In this document: in pieces, positions 52,532 to 60,755 of the stretch
Layout: each line of letters begins with the position of its first letter
How positions within the stretch are numbered: position 1 is the stretch's first letter
Assembly (NCBI GenBank): GCA_025359885.1
Contig: JANYDG010000027.1
Location: forward strand, 1-64,000
Reading direction: 5' to 3'
Source of the DNA: Acidobacteriota bacterium
Lineage (GTDB): Bacteria > Acidobacteriota > Terriglobia > Terriglobales > Acidobacteriaceae
Length of the DNA: 64,000 bases
Notes under the pieces: generated by a model
What the model was told of the DNA's origin: nothing
Seen by the model: only the letters and a program-made list of their open reading frames with translations
Databases searched by the model: none
Translations under genes and position numbers: made by a program

Positions 52532-54370
52532 TCAGTTCTTGTAGATTCTTGCTTCTCTGGGGCGGAGGTGGAGGGTGGTGGATTCGGCGGGGTCGGTGGA
52601 GTCTTTGTAATTGCCTAGTTTGAGGGTTTTGGCCTGGGTTCCCGGTGGCAGGGTGTAGTCGATGGGTTGGCTGGAGAAGTTGAGGACGATCAGATAACTG
52701 GATGCGCCAAGGGTTCGGGTGTAGAGGAAGACTTGTTCGTGGGTAGGGTCGAGATCCTGGTAGTCGCCATAGATGAAGGCGGGGTCGCTGCGGCGCAGGG
52801 CGATCACGCGCTGGTTGTAGTGGTAGACGGAGTCTGGATCTTTGAGTTGGTCGGCGGCGTTGATTTCGAGGTAGTTGGGATTGACGGGTTCCCAGGTGTG
52901 GTTGCCTTTGGAGAAGCCGGCGTTGCTGGATTTGTCCCACTGCATGGGGGTGCGGGCGTTGTCGCGGCCGTAGGCTGCTGCTCCGGCGATGAGCTGCTGC
53001 TCGGTGAGCTTGCCCTGGGCTACTTCTGTCTTGAATCGGTTTTGAACCTCGATGTCATTGAACTCGCTGATTTTGGTCCAGGGATAGTTGGTCATGCCTA
53101 ATTCGTCACCCTGGTAGAGGTAGGCGGTGCCGCGCAGGGTGAGGACCATGGTTTGCAGGAGCTTGGCGGACAAGGCTCGCAGCTCGGGCGTGGAGGTATC
53201 TCCCCAGCGTGAGACGACGCGGGACATGTCGTGGTTGCTGAGGAAGGATGTGTCCCAATCCTGCTTGCCGAGAACGGTGGCGTGGGCGGTGTAGACGGCT
53301 TTGAGTTCAGGCAGATGGAGTGGGCGATAGTTGTAGCCGCCCTGGTTGCCGATGCGAGTGGCGTCGAAGTTGAAGATCTGGCTGAGCTGGTGCCGTTCTT
53401 CGCCGACGATATCGTGGGTGCCGGCGAGGTCGATGCCGATGGCTTCGCCGACGCTCATGTCGTCGTATTTGGAGAGGACTTCGCGATTCATTTCCTGAAG
53501 GAACTCGTCGCGGCGGGGTCCGTTGGCCCAGAGCTTGACGGCGTTCTGGCCGGGGGTGAGGTCGGGCAGGCCGGTGGGCTTGCTGATGAGGGGGATGACG
53601 TCCATGCGGAAGCCGTCGACGCCTTTATCGAGCCAGAATCGCATGAGGCTGTAGACTTCCTGGCGGACTTTGGGATTTTCCCAGTTGAGGTCAGGCTGCT
53701 TGACGGCGAAGAGATGGAGGTAGAACTGGCGGGTTGTTTCGTCCCACTGCCAGGCCGAGCCGCTGAAGAAGGAGTTGTAGTTATTGGGCGGGTCGAGACC
53801 AGGGGGTGTGCCGGGGGCGTTGGGGGCGTTTGGATTGGGCTTGCCGTCGCGCCAGATGTAGTAATCGCGATAGGGGTTGGTGCGGGATTTTCGGGATTCC
53901 TGAAACCATTTGTGCTCGTCGCTGGTGTGGTTGACGACGAGATCGATGATGAGGCGCATGTGCCGTTTCTTGATCCCGGCCAGCATGCGGTCAAAGTCGG
54001 CCATGGTGCCGAACTCGGTCATGACTTTGCGGTAGTCGCGGATGTCGTAGCCGTTGTCGGCGTTGGGTGAGTCGAAATGGGGGCTGAGCCAGATGACGTT
54101 GACGCCGAGATTTTTGAGGTAATCGAGGCGGCTGGTGATGCCGTTCAAGTCGCCGATGCCGTCGCCGTTTGAATCCTGGAAAGAGCGCGGGTAGATCTGG
54201 TAGACGACTGCTTCTTTCCACCAGCGCTTGGAGTAGCCGTTGATCACAGTGACACCCTCGGATGAGCGTGGGGTTTTGGCGGATGCAGGCTGGGGGGATG
54301 GGACCTGGGAGCTGACCCCGATTGCGGCTGCGAAGGCGGCTGAAAGAGCGAGTTTGAAAAAAGTGTGCAC
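52532..54370 (-). CDS. Secreted GH13 alpha-glucosidase / oligo-1,6-glucosidase-like
   Basis: 612 residues if started at GTG54370 (HTFFKLALSAAFAAAIG is the signal peptide). The open frame continues upstream into repeat sequence, so the start is inferred. GH13 blocks: VVYQIYPRSFQDSNGDGIGDLNGITSRLDYL, DLVVNHTSDEH (region II-like), DGFRMDVIPLI (nucleophile Asp), MSVGEAIGID (acid/base Glu) and FLSNHDMSR (transition-state Asp). The GDGIGDL and VVNHTSDEH pattern is that of alpha-glucosidases and oligo-1,6-glucosidases, active on short maltose- or isomaltose-type sugars. A C-terminal beta-domain ends the protein. Trehalulose synthase or amylosucrase-like activity is less likely. Confidence 0.88.
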   Translation of the reverse strand: MHTFFKLALSAAFAAAIGVSSQVPSPQPASAKTPRSSEGVTVINGYSKRWWKEAVVYQIYPRSFQDSNGDGIGDLNGITSRLDYLKNLGVNVIWLSPHFDSPNADNGYDIRDYRKVMTEFGTMADFDRMLAGIKKRHMRLIIDLVVNHTSDEHKWFQESRKSRTNPYRDYYIWRDGKPNPNAPNAPGTPPGLDPPNNYNSFFSGSAWQWDETTRQFYLHLFAVKQPDLNWENPKVRQEVYSLMRFWLDKGVDGFRMDVIPLISKPTGLPDLTPGQNAVKLWANGPRRDEFLQEMNREVLSKYDDMSVGEAIGIDLAGTHDIVGEERHQLSQIFNFDATRIGNQGGYNYRPLHLPELKAVYTAHATVLGKQDWDTSFLSNHDMSRVVSRWGDTSTPELRALSAKLLQTMVLTLRGTAYLYQGDELGMTNYPWTKISEFNDIEVQNRFKTEVAQGKLTEQQLIAGAAAYGRDNARTPMQWDKSSNAGFSKGNHTWEPVNPNYLEINAADQLKDPDSVYHYNQRVIALRRSDPAFIYGDYQDLDPTHEQVFLYTRTLGASSYLIVLNFSSQPIDYTLPPGTQAKTLKLGNYKDSTDPAESTTLHLRPREARIYKN

Positions 54371-54684
54371 GACGTATGGTAAGGCCGGGGATGGCCTTTT
54401 GACGAGTTTGCTCGGACGCTGGGCGGTCGTTCGATGGAGTGAAAAGCAACTACGAAGGAAGAAGCGGATTCCCCTGGGGAATGACGGCCAAAAAGGGGAG
54501 AGCAAGGGCAAAGACTCCAGGAGATTTGTGGTTCCCACCCATTCCGCCCAGCTACCCCAACGACGAAGACCTGTCGTTGGGGGCCCCGTCTGCGCGGAAA
54601 GGATGGGGCACCCTGGCGTGTGGGGGTGAAGCAGGTCCTTCGTTCAGGGCGATGAAGGCATTGGATTGGTTGAAGAAGTGGGGG
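54371..54684. other. Intergenic region with hairpin element and repeat fragments
   Basis: 314 bases between the GH13 start and the carbonic anhydrase stop. It holds a GAAGCGGATTCCC motif (54461-54473), the shared motif GAATGACGGCCAAAA (from 54478), the hairpin element 54538-54607 and a following GAAGCAGGTCCTTCG segment (54629-54643). No gene is supported. Confidence 0.6.
54538..54607 (+). repeat. Hairpin element copy with a nested 10-bp stem
   Basis: CCCAT-TCCGC at 54538-54547 pairs with GCGGA (54594-54598) and, after AAGG, ATGGG (54603-54607). Nested inside is a perfect hairpin: CCCCAACGAC (54555-54564), eight bases, GTCGTTGGGG (54573-54582). Outer parts match the copies at 52374 and 61661. 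Confidence 0.8.
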
Positions 54685-55302
54685 CTAGGCGATGAGCGGG
54701 AGGAATTTGCGCTGCTGTTCGTCGTATTGTTCGATGCCGCCCGACAGGATGTCGTAGTACCAGCCATGGACCTGAAGACTGCCGCTGGCTGCGGCGCGAG
54801 CGACGGAGGGTTGGGTGCGCAGGTTCATGAGCTGGGCGATGACGTTGCCGCGGATAAGGGCGGCGAGTTCGGCGTGTTCGCCTTCTTCGGGGATTGGAGG
54901 CTGTTTGTGGGTGAAGGCGCCTTCGACGTGGTTGAGCCAGCGGCGGGCTCGGGGCAGGTTTTTGAGGCTTTTATGGTCCAGGGCGGCTTTGAGTGCACCG
55001 CAGTCGGAGTGTCCGCAGAGGATGATGTGGCGGACGTGGAGGACTTCGACGGCGTACTCGATGGTGGCGGCGACGCCGTCATCGCCTTCACTGCCAGCGG
55101 GGACGATGTTGCCTGCGTTGCGGGTGATGAAGAGGTCGCCGGGGTCGGTGCCGAGGATGAGGTCGGGGACGATGCGGGAGTCGGCGCAGGTGATAAAGAG
55201 CCAGCGGGGGCTTTGGCGATCGGCAAGCAGTTTGTACTGTTCGCGGCGCGGGGGGAAGACGTCGGAGAGGAAGTGCTTGTGGCCTTCGATCAACTTATCC
55301 AT
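54685..55302 (-). CDS. Beta-class carbonic anhydrase
   Basis: 205 residues with AAGGACACAA before ATG55302. Zinc and catalytic residues of the beta class are visible: Cys39, Asp41 and Arg43 in TCADSRI, His98 and Cys101 in GHSDCGAL. The flanking blocks GDLFITRNAGNIVPAG and GVAATIEYAVEVLHVRHIILCG are well conserved, as is the C-terminal LQVHGWYYDI. It interconverts CO2 and bicarbonate in the cytosol, supplying carboxylases or balancing pH. No signal peptide is present. It is probably transcribed alone. Confidence 0.95.
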   Translation of the reverse strand: MDKLIEGHKHFLSDVFPPRREQYKLLADRQSPRWLFITCADSRIVPDLILGTDPGDLFITRNAGNIVPAGSEGDDGVAATIEYAVEVLHVRHIILCGHSDCGALKAALDHKSLKNLPRARRWLNHVEGAFTHKQPPIPEEGEHAELAALIRGNVIAQLMNLRTQPSVARAAASGSLQVHGWYYDILSGGIEQYDEQQRKFLPLIA

Positions 55303-55506
55303 TTGTGTCCTTGGGTGGGCCGTTGCCAGAGCCGGAAGGCAGTTTACTTTTCTGCGCCGTAACTATGATTGCATTTATCGATCATGTTGGGCGTCGACTT
55401 GGGCGTCGACGCGTATTGGGCCCGGACGCATGTGTGTCGGGATATCCGCAACCGTTGCGGGTGTGGCAAGCGGAGAGCATGCGGGTGTGTTGTTATAGTT
55501 GGTGCC
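55303..55506. other. Region upstream of carbonic anhydrase with short direct repeat
   Basis: About 200 bases holding the carbonic anhydrase promoter side. GGGCGTCGAC occurs twice (about 55387-55408) as a direct repeat. Nothing else is recognised. Confidence 0.35.
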
Positions 55507-55740
55507 ATGCGACGCCTGCCATTTTTGACTTTTTTGTTCCTGTCGCAGTCGGTTTGCGCGTCTGCGGCAGGAAGGCACTCTGCCTTGAAGAAAACAAGCC
55601 GGTATCGATGGAGGGTGGATGCTTTGCATGCAGGCGGGCGGGTGACGGAGTTGAGTGCTGGGACGGCGGAGGCGATTGCTCAGGCGGCGCAGGCATTTGG
55701 GCAGGACGATGGTTTTACGGTGGAGAGGGTGGGGGCTTAG
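55507..55740 (+). pseudogene. Signal peptide fused to the last part of a SpoIIE/PP2C phosphatase (remnant)
   Basis: 77 codons from ATG55507. The first part, MRRLPFLTFLFLSQSVCASAAG, is a plausible signal peptide. The last 29 residues (LSAGTAEAIAQAAQAFGQDD and GFTVERVGA) match the C-terminus of both intact phosphatases just downstream (STGTAEAIAQAAQVFGQDDD and PAEEIAQAAQAFGQDDD). The DNA is also nearly identical over about 60 bases. Most of the phosphatase is missing, so this looks like the scar of a deletion within a tandem gene family. The TVLTV ending of the domain has become TVERV. A short secreted protein is the less likely alternative. Confidence 0.6.
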
Positions 55741-55742
55741 GG

Positions 55743-57140
55743 ATGGGGACTTTTGACGCTATGGGAAGCTGCGTATTGCTGGCCGTGGCAGGATTTCCAA
55801 TTGCGTTGAATCCGCTGTTTGATCCTGTCTCGGCCGTGGACCGGCTGCACCAGAGTCCGGATCTGGTACTCGGTGCACTGGAGCTGTCGCTTTCCGTAGC
55901 TTTTTTGTCCTTGTATCTGATCGCCCGGGACTTTCGGGTGTTTCGCGGGCTCAGCATTTTCTATCTGTTGCTGGGGCTGGAACAGTTCATGGAGTTTTCA
56001 AATGCGGACCCATTGGACTGGACGCTGCGCGCGCTGGCCGTGGGTGTGATTGTGGAGGTGGCAGCGCAGGCACTGAGCATATCGAATACGCGTTGGACGC
56101 GGATTTTTTGGCCACTGTATTTTCTGGTTTTTGTTGGAGCGTGGATACCCTCGCTGCACTGGCTGCGCGATTTCGGTGCAGCTTCGGAGATTCCGCTGGG
56201 CATCCTGATTTACCAGGGATTTCGGCGCGGCGGACGGGTGGAGCGGATGATTGCGGCCGCCTTGACGCTGCATTTTCTGGTCCGGCTGACCATCTTTCCC
56301 ACGGTGTCTCAATTCACAGGTCAGACCAATTTCTTCTTTATTGGGCAGTGGCGCGTTCGCATGACGGCCTTGACGCTGACGACGCTGGGGGCGACGACGC
56401 TGATTGTTTTTGCTCAGGCTTTGATGCGAGACCGGGCAGAAAAGCAGAGGCTGGCGACCGAGTTGGAATCAGCCAGAGTTGTGCAGCAGGTCCTCGTGCC
56501 GGAGGAGATTCCGGTGGTCGCGGGCTTTGAGATTGCCGCTGTGTATCGGCCATTCGGCGAGGTGGGAGGAGATTTTTTTCAGATACTGCCGATAGCCGAA
56601 GGCGGAGTCCTGGTGGTGATTGGGGATGTAAGCGGGAAAGGGATGCAAGCGGCGATGATGGTCTCGCTGCTGCTGGGAAAGTTGCAAGCGCTGGTGGAGA
56701 CGACGACGAGTCCGGCGGCGATTTTGGGTGGGCTGAATCATCGCTTGCAGACACGAAGCCGGGGAGGATTTACAACTTGCCTTGTGCTACGCGTCGACAG
56801 GGATGGGCAGGTGACGGTCGCGAATGCCGGGCACCTGGCTCCGTACTGTGGTGGACGGGAAATTGCTGTCGAGAGTGGGCTGCCGCTGGGCCTGGTGGAG
56901 GGCACGACGTACGAAGAGGCGACCTTTCTCATGGAGCGGCAGAGTTCGCTGACGCTGGTGACCGACGGAGTGGTGGAAGCGCGGTCGGCGACGGGTGAGT
57001 TGCTGGGCTTTGAGCGGACGGGTGCGCTGAGCACCGGAACAGCCGAGGCGATTGCGCAGGCGGCGCAGGTGTTTGGGCAGGATGACGATATCACCGTGCT
57101 GACGGTGGCGTTCCTGGGTGCGGGGGTGCGCCATACTTAG
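55743..57140 (+). CDS. Membrane-bound SpoIIE/PP2C-type serine phosphatase (RsbU-like)
   Basis: 465 residues from ATG55743. The frame is open further upstream, but that part overlaps the remnant gene and has no family similarity. The N-terminal half has about seven membrane helices (for example VLLAVAGFPIALNPLF, LVLGALELSLSVAFLSLYLIA, MTALTLTTLGATTLIVFAQAL). A short coiled linker (RAEKQRLATELESARVVQQVLVPEEIP) connects to the SpoIIE domain: GGDFFQILPI, VVIGDVSGKGMQAAM, VANAGHLAPY, LVTDGVVEAR and GQDDDITVLTV. All metal-binding Asp motifs are present. Such enzymes dephosphorylate anti-anti-sigma factors. It overlaps the next gene by 23 bases. Confidence 0.88.
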   Translation: MGTFDAMGSCVLLAVAGFPIALNPLFDPVSAVDRLHQSPDLVLGALELSLSVAFLSLYLIARDFRVFRGLSIFYLLLGLEQFMEFSNADPLDWTLRALAVGVIVEVAAQALSISNTRWTRIFWPLYFLVFVGAWIPSLHWLRDFGAASEIPLGILIYQGFRRGGRVERMIAAALTLHFLVRLTIFPTVSQFTGQTNFFFIGQWRVRMTALTLTTLGATTLIVFAQALMRDRAEKQRLATELESARVVQQVLVPEEIPVVAGFEIAAVYRPFGEVGGDFFQILPIAEGGVLVVIGDVSGKGMQAAMMVSLLLGKLQALVETTTSPAAILGGLNHRLQTRSRGGFTTCLVLRVDRDGQVTVANAGHLAPYCGGREIAVESGLPLGLVEGTTYEEATFLMERQSSLTLVTDGVVEARSATGELLGFERTGALSTGTAEAIAQAAQVFGQDDDITVLTVAFLGAGVRHT

Positions 57141-59136
57141 TCATTTTGTCTGGAAATTTCGGCACAGCTTCGCTGTGCTTATTCTTATGTTCTTTGCGGT
57201 TGCCGCGCGCGGTGCGTCTCCATTGAAACTCACAGGGCTCGGCCACGCGACGTTGCCGGTGGATGGCGAGTGGCAGTTCCATACCGGAGACGATCTCAAG
57301 TGGGCTAACCCCCAATTCGACGATTCCGGCTGGCAGTCGATTCGGGTCGGTCAGGATTGGGAGACGCAGGGGCACCGGGATTACACCGGGTTTGCCTGGT
57401 ACCGACGCGAGCTGGTAAACGACGCGGCGGTAGGTCAGCTGGCCGATTGGCACCTTGGCTTGTATCTACCCAGGGTTGACAGCGCCGCGGAGGTCTACTG
57501 GAACGGAGTCAAGGTGGGCAGTTATGGCCGGGTTCCGCCCGACCCGCTGTGGTACGGCTTTGAAAATGTTCAGCCGATTGTGGCTGACCTGGGGGCGGCG
57601 CACAGCGGCGTGTTGAGTATCCGGGTGTGGAAGGCTCCCTATGTGTACTACAGCTATCCAGCCGAGGGCGGCATTTTGGAGACGCCGTGGGTGGGTGACC
57701 TGGAAGCCCTACGAAACCTGAAACTGGCGCGGGAGTATCGGGGCCAGCTTGGGCGGGGATTTTCATCCGGGGAGCAGGCTATTTCCGCCGTCCTGGGCTT
57801 GCTGGCGTTTCTTGTGTGGCTTCGCAATCGAAGGCAGCTTGTGCCGCTGTGGTTATCGGTTGCGCTGCTGTTTCCGGCGGCTGAATCTTGGATTGTCACG
57901 GAGGCGTCCAGCATGTCCTTCCGTCTCGGCTATGCGTTGATTGGTCCCACGGTGGCGCTGAATGAGATGGCGATCTGGTTTTTGCTGATCGCTCTCCTGG
58001 GACTCGGGGATCACCCGAGGCTGGTTCGGTGGACGAAGATTCTGGCAGTGAGTGCACTGGTGCTCGACCTGGTGAACACCGGCTCGCAGTTCTTTAACTG
58101 GACAACCTGGCCGGATCACCTGTTCCTGCATATGGATGTGGCGAGCACGTTTCCTGCGGTAGTGATTTCGATATGGGGCCTGGTGCTGGCGGGGGCTGCG
58201 TTGCGCAAGCGGCTGGACGCGGCGCGCTGGGTGCTGGCGGTCGCAGCATTGATGAGCGACCTGCGCCAGGGATTCAGTGACATCACTGGCCTGGGAATGC
58301 GATGGACGCACTGGACGGTGTATCAGCTGCTCAACCTGCCTCTGGTAAGGATCGGCGGAGTTGCACTGAATGCGGCAAACCTTATCAACGCCGCATTGCT
58401 GCTTGCGCTGGTGTATGCCGCGTGGCGTTACCTGGCGCAGCAGGGCGAGCGGCAGAGTGCGCTGACGCAGGAGTTGCGCAGTGCCCAGGCGCTGCAGCAG
58501 GTGCTGGTGCCGGAATCCCTGCCAGTGATTGCGGGCTATACGGTTCGTAGCGCGTATCGTCCGGCGCAGGAGGTTGGCGGCGACTTTTTTCAACTGATTT
58601 CCCTGGCGGACGAGTCGGCGCTGCTGGTGATTGGGGACGTGAGTGGCAAGGGGCTTCCGGCGGCGATGGCGGTGGCAATGATTGTGGGCGTGATCCATAG
58701 CGTGACGGAAGCGAAGAACGATCCGGCGGAGGTGCTGGAGGCGCTGAATCGCCGTTTGCATGGACGGCTGCGCGGCGGCTTTGCGACGTGCCTGGCGATG
58801 CGGCTGGATGGGGCCGGGCGATGCGTGATTGCCAATGCGGGACATCTGCCGCCATTTTTGAACGGGAGCGAAGTGGAGATTTTGCCGTCGCTGCCACTAG
58901 GCCTGGCCGACGGATTGAAATATGAGTGCAGTGAGTTGGAGATAAGCCCAGGCGACCGGCTGACGCTCTATACCGATGGACTGTTGGAGGCACGTAATCC
59001 GGAAGGTGAGCTGTTCGGGTTTACGCGGATCGCAGCGATTGCCACGCGGCCGGCGGAGGAGATTGCGCAGGCGGCGCAGGCGTTTGGGCAGGACGACGAT
59101 ATCACCGTGTTGACGGTGGCGCGGGTGGCTGGATGA
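57118..59136 (+). CDS. SpoIIE/PP2C phosphatase with extracellular sugar-binding-like sensor and membrane domain
   Basis: 672 residues from GTG57118, which lies inside the previous gene. The N-terminal hydrophobic stretch (FAVLILMFFAVAARG) is a signal peptide. An extracytoplasmic jelly-roll like the beta-galactosidase sugar-binding fold follows (about 35-195: VDGEWQFHTGDDLKW, DDSGWQSIRVGQDWE, GFAWYRREL, YLPRVDSAAEVYWNGVKVG). Then seven membrane helices (about 220-435) of the 7TMR-DISM kind. A coiled linker leads to the C-terminal SpoIIE domain (GGDFFQLISL, VIGDVSGKGLPAAM, ANAGHLPPF, LYTDGLLEARN, GQDDDITVLTV). It probably senses a periplasmic ligand, perhaps a carbohydrate, and controls a partner-switching pathway. 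No anti-sigma gene is adjacent. Confidence 0.87.
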   Translation: MRGCAILSHFVWKFRHSFAVLILMFFAVAARGASPLKLTGLGHATLPVDGEWQFHTGDDLKWANPQFDDSGWQSIRVGQDWETQGHRDYTGFAWYRRELVNDAAVGQLADWHLGLYLPRVDSAAEVYWNGVKVGSYGRVPPDPLWYGFENVQPIVADLGAAHSGVLSIRVWKAPYVYYSYPAEGGILETPWVGDLEALRNLKLAREYRGQLGRGFSSGEQAISAVLGLLAFLVWLRNRRQLVPLWLSVALLFPAAESWIVTEASSMSFRLGYALIGPTVALNEMAIWFLLIALLGLGDHPRLVRWTKILAVSALVLDLVNTGSQFFNWTTWPDHLFLHMDVASTFPAVVISIWGLVLAGAALRKRLDAARWVLAVAALMSDLRQGFSDITGLGMRWTHWTVYQLLNLPLVRIGGVALNAANLINAALLLALVYAAWRYLAQQGERQSALTQELRSAQALQQVLVPESLPVIAGYTVRSAYRPAQEVGGDFFQLISLADESALLVIGDVSGKGLPAAMAVAMIVGVIHSVTEAKNDPAEVLEALNRRLHGRLRGGFATCLAMRLDGAGRCVIANAGHLPPFLNGSEVEILPSLPLGLADGLKYECSELEISPGDRLTLYTDGLLEARNPEGELFGFTRIAAIATRPAEEIAQAAQAFGQDDDITVLTVARVAG

Positions 59137-59177
59137 TGAACAGCAGAGTGTCTGAGAGAGGTTCAAGGGAGACGGGA

Positions 59178-60575
59178 ATGAGAATAGCCAGCGCAATGGT
59201 TTGGTATGCGGCGATTGCTGCGAGTACAGCGTTGTCAGCCGCGGCGCAGACGGTGGATTCGATTGACGCTGCGCTGAAGGCGCGGATTGACCGGATTGCG
59301 GAGCAGGTGCTGGAGCAGCGGGGGGTGCCTTCTGCTTCTGTGGCAGTGGTGCAGGGCGGGAAAGTGGTCTATACGCATGCGTATGGGCTGGCGCATCTGA
59401 GCCCGGATGTGAAGGCGACGCCGGAGATGCGGTATTCGATTGGGTCGGTTTCGAAGCAGTTTACGGCGGCGGCGGTGCTGATTTTGCAGGAGCAGGGGAA
59501 GCTGAGGCTGGACGATGCGGTGGGCAGGTATGTGCCGGGGCTGACGCGCGGGGATGAGGTGACGATCCGGCAGGTGCTGAGCCACACGTCGGGGTATCAG
59601 GACTACTGGCCGGAGGACTATCTGATGACTCCGATGATGCAGCCGGCGACAGCGCAGCAGATTCTGGATGGGTGGGCGAAGAAGCCCCTGGACTTTGAGC
59701 CGGGGACGAAGTGGCAGTATTCGAATACAAATTTTGTGATTGCCGGGCTGATTGTGGAGCGGGTCAGTGGGCAGAAGCTGATGGATTTTCTGGGGGAACA
59801 TGTGTTTCGACCGCTGGGGATGCGGTCGGTGTGGAATTCGGATGAGGTGAAGCTGACTTCGCCGGATGCGACACCGTATGTAAGGGCGGCGCTGGGGCCG
59901 CTGAGACTGGCTCCGAAGGAGGGGCGTGGGTGGATGTTTGCGGCCGGGGAGCTGGCGATGACGGCGCATGACCTGGGGTTGTGGGACGCGAGTCTGATGG
60001 GGCGGACGGTGCTGAAGCCGGAGAGCTACGACGCGATGTTCACCGAAATCAAGCTGAAGGATGGTACGGGCACGAAGTACGGCCTGGGCGTGGAGGTGAC
60101 GACGCGGGATGGGCGCAGGTCGATAGAGCACTCGGGGGAAGTGACGGGTTTTGTTTCAGACAACGAGGTGCTGGTGGATGATGGCGTGGCTGTGGTGGTG
60201 CTGACGAATCACATGGCGGGCGGGGCGGAGGCGATTGCGCAACTGGTGGCCGCGACCGTGGTGGGCGGAAAGCCGACGGAGGCGGAGGCGCTTACGCTGG
60301 GAATTTATCGCGATCTGCAGCAGGGGAAGATTGATCGGGGATTGCTGGCACCGAATCTGAATGACTATTTTTCGGAGCAGACGGTGAAGGATTTCAAGGA
60401 CAGCCTGGGAGCCCTGGGGGAGCCGCTGACGTTCAAACAAGTGGCGGATGAGCTTCGGGGCGGGATGACGTTCCGGGCGTTTCGCGTGGTGTATCCGGGG
60501 AAGCGGCTTTCGCTGAGTACGTATACCTATCCGGATGGGAAGCTGGAGCAGTTTTTGGTGGGGCCTGCGGATTGA
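59178..60575 (+). CDS. Secreted serine hydrolase, class C beta-lactamase-like
   Basis: 465 residues from ATG59178 (signal peptide IASAMVWYAAIAASTALSAAAQ; GGGAGACGGGA upstream). ATG59133 overlaps the previous stop and is less likely. Catalytic motifs of the S12 family: SVSKQF (Ser-x-x-Lys, about residue 88 from the chosen start), YSN (Tyr-x-Asn) in WQYSNTNFVIAG, and HSG in SIEHSGEVTGF. Typical blocks: VLSHTSGYQDY and FRPLGMRSVW. These enzymes include carboxypeptidases, esterases and D-aminopeptidases. A C-terminal lipocalin-like domain follows (about 360-465). The substrate is unknown. The position after two phosphatases suggests possible co-transcription. Confidence 0.87.
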   Translation: MRIASAMVWYAAIAASTALSAAAQTVDSIDAALKARIDRIAEQVLEQRGVPSASVAVVQGGKVVYTHAYGLAHLSPDVKATPEMRYSIGSVSKQFTAAAVLILQEQGKLRLDDAVGRYVPGLTRGDEVTIRQVLSHTSGYQDYWPEDYLMTPMMQPATAQQILDGWAKKPLDFEPGTKWQYSNTNFVIAGLIVERVSGQKLMDFLGEHVFRPLGMRSVWNSDEVKLTSPDATPYVRAALGPLRLAPKEGRGWMFAAGELAMTAHDLGLWDASLMGRTVLKPESYDAMFTEIKLKDGTGTKYGLGVEVTTRDGRRSIEHSGEVTGFVSDNEVLVDDGVAVVVLTNHMAGGAEAIAQLVAATVVGGKPTEAEALTLGIYRDLQQGKIDRGLLAPNLNDYFSEQTVKDFKDSLGALGEPLTFKQVADELRGGMTFRAFRVVYPGKRLSLSTYTYPDGKLEQFLVGPAD

Positions 60576-60755
60576 GTGACTGTAAGCAAGATCGTGCTGG
60601 GTTTCAAAGCAAGTACAGGTATTTGCCAGGCAGACAATTTTGCTCGTACTTTCTACCGTCCCTCATCTTGTTTTCTAACTTGCAAACGAGGGCTTCCACT
60701 TTAACGTTTGGAGTGCATGTAAATGACCGGAGCAATGCCCACTTTTGATAGGTGA

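Noticed and set aside
52017-52940. 307-codon minus-strand open frame covering the repeat region and the GH13 3' end
   Set aside because: It overlaps the correct GH13 frame and consists of repeat sequence with Arg/Gln/Pro-rich composition.
55284-55294. DnaA box (TTATCCA-like) at the start of the carbonic anhydrase gene
   Set aside because: A single, imperfect match inside a coding sequence; no cluster as at an origin.
57853-58845. Long minus-strand frame inside the SpoIIE phosphatase gene
   Set aside because: Arg/His/Gln-rich antisense translation, no start signals, and the opposite strand encodes a well-conserved protein.
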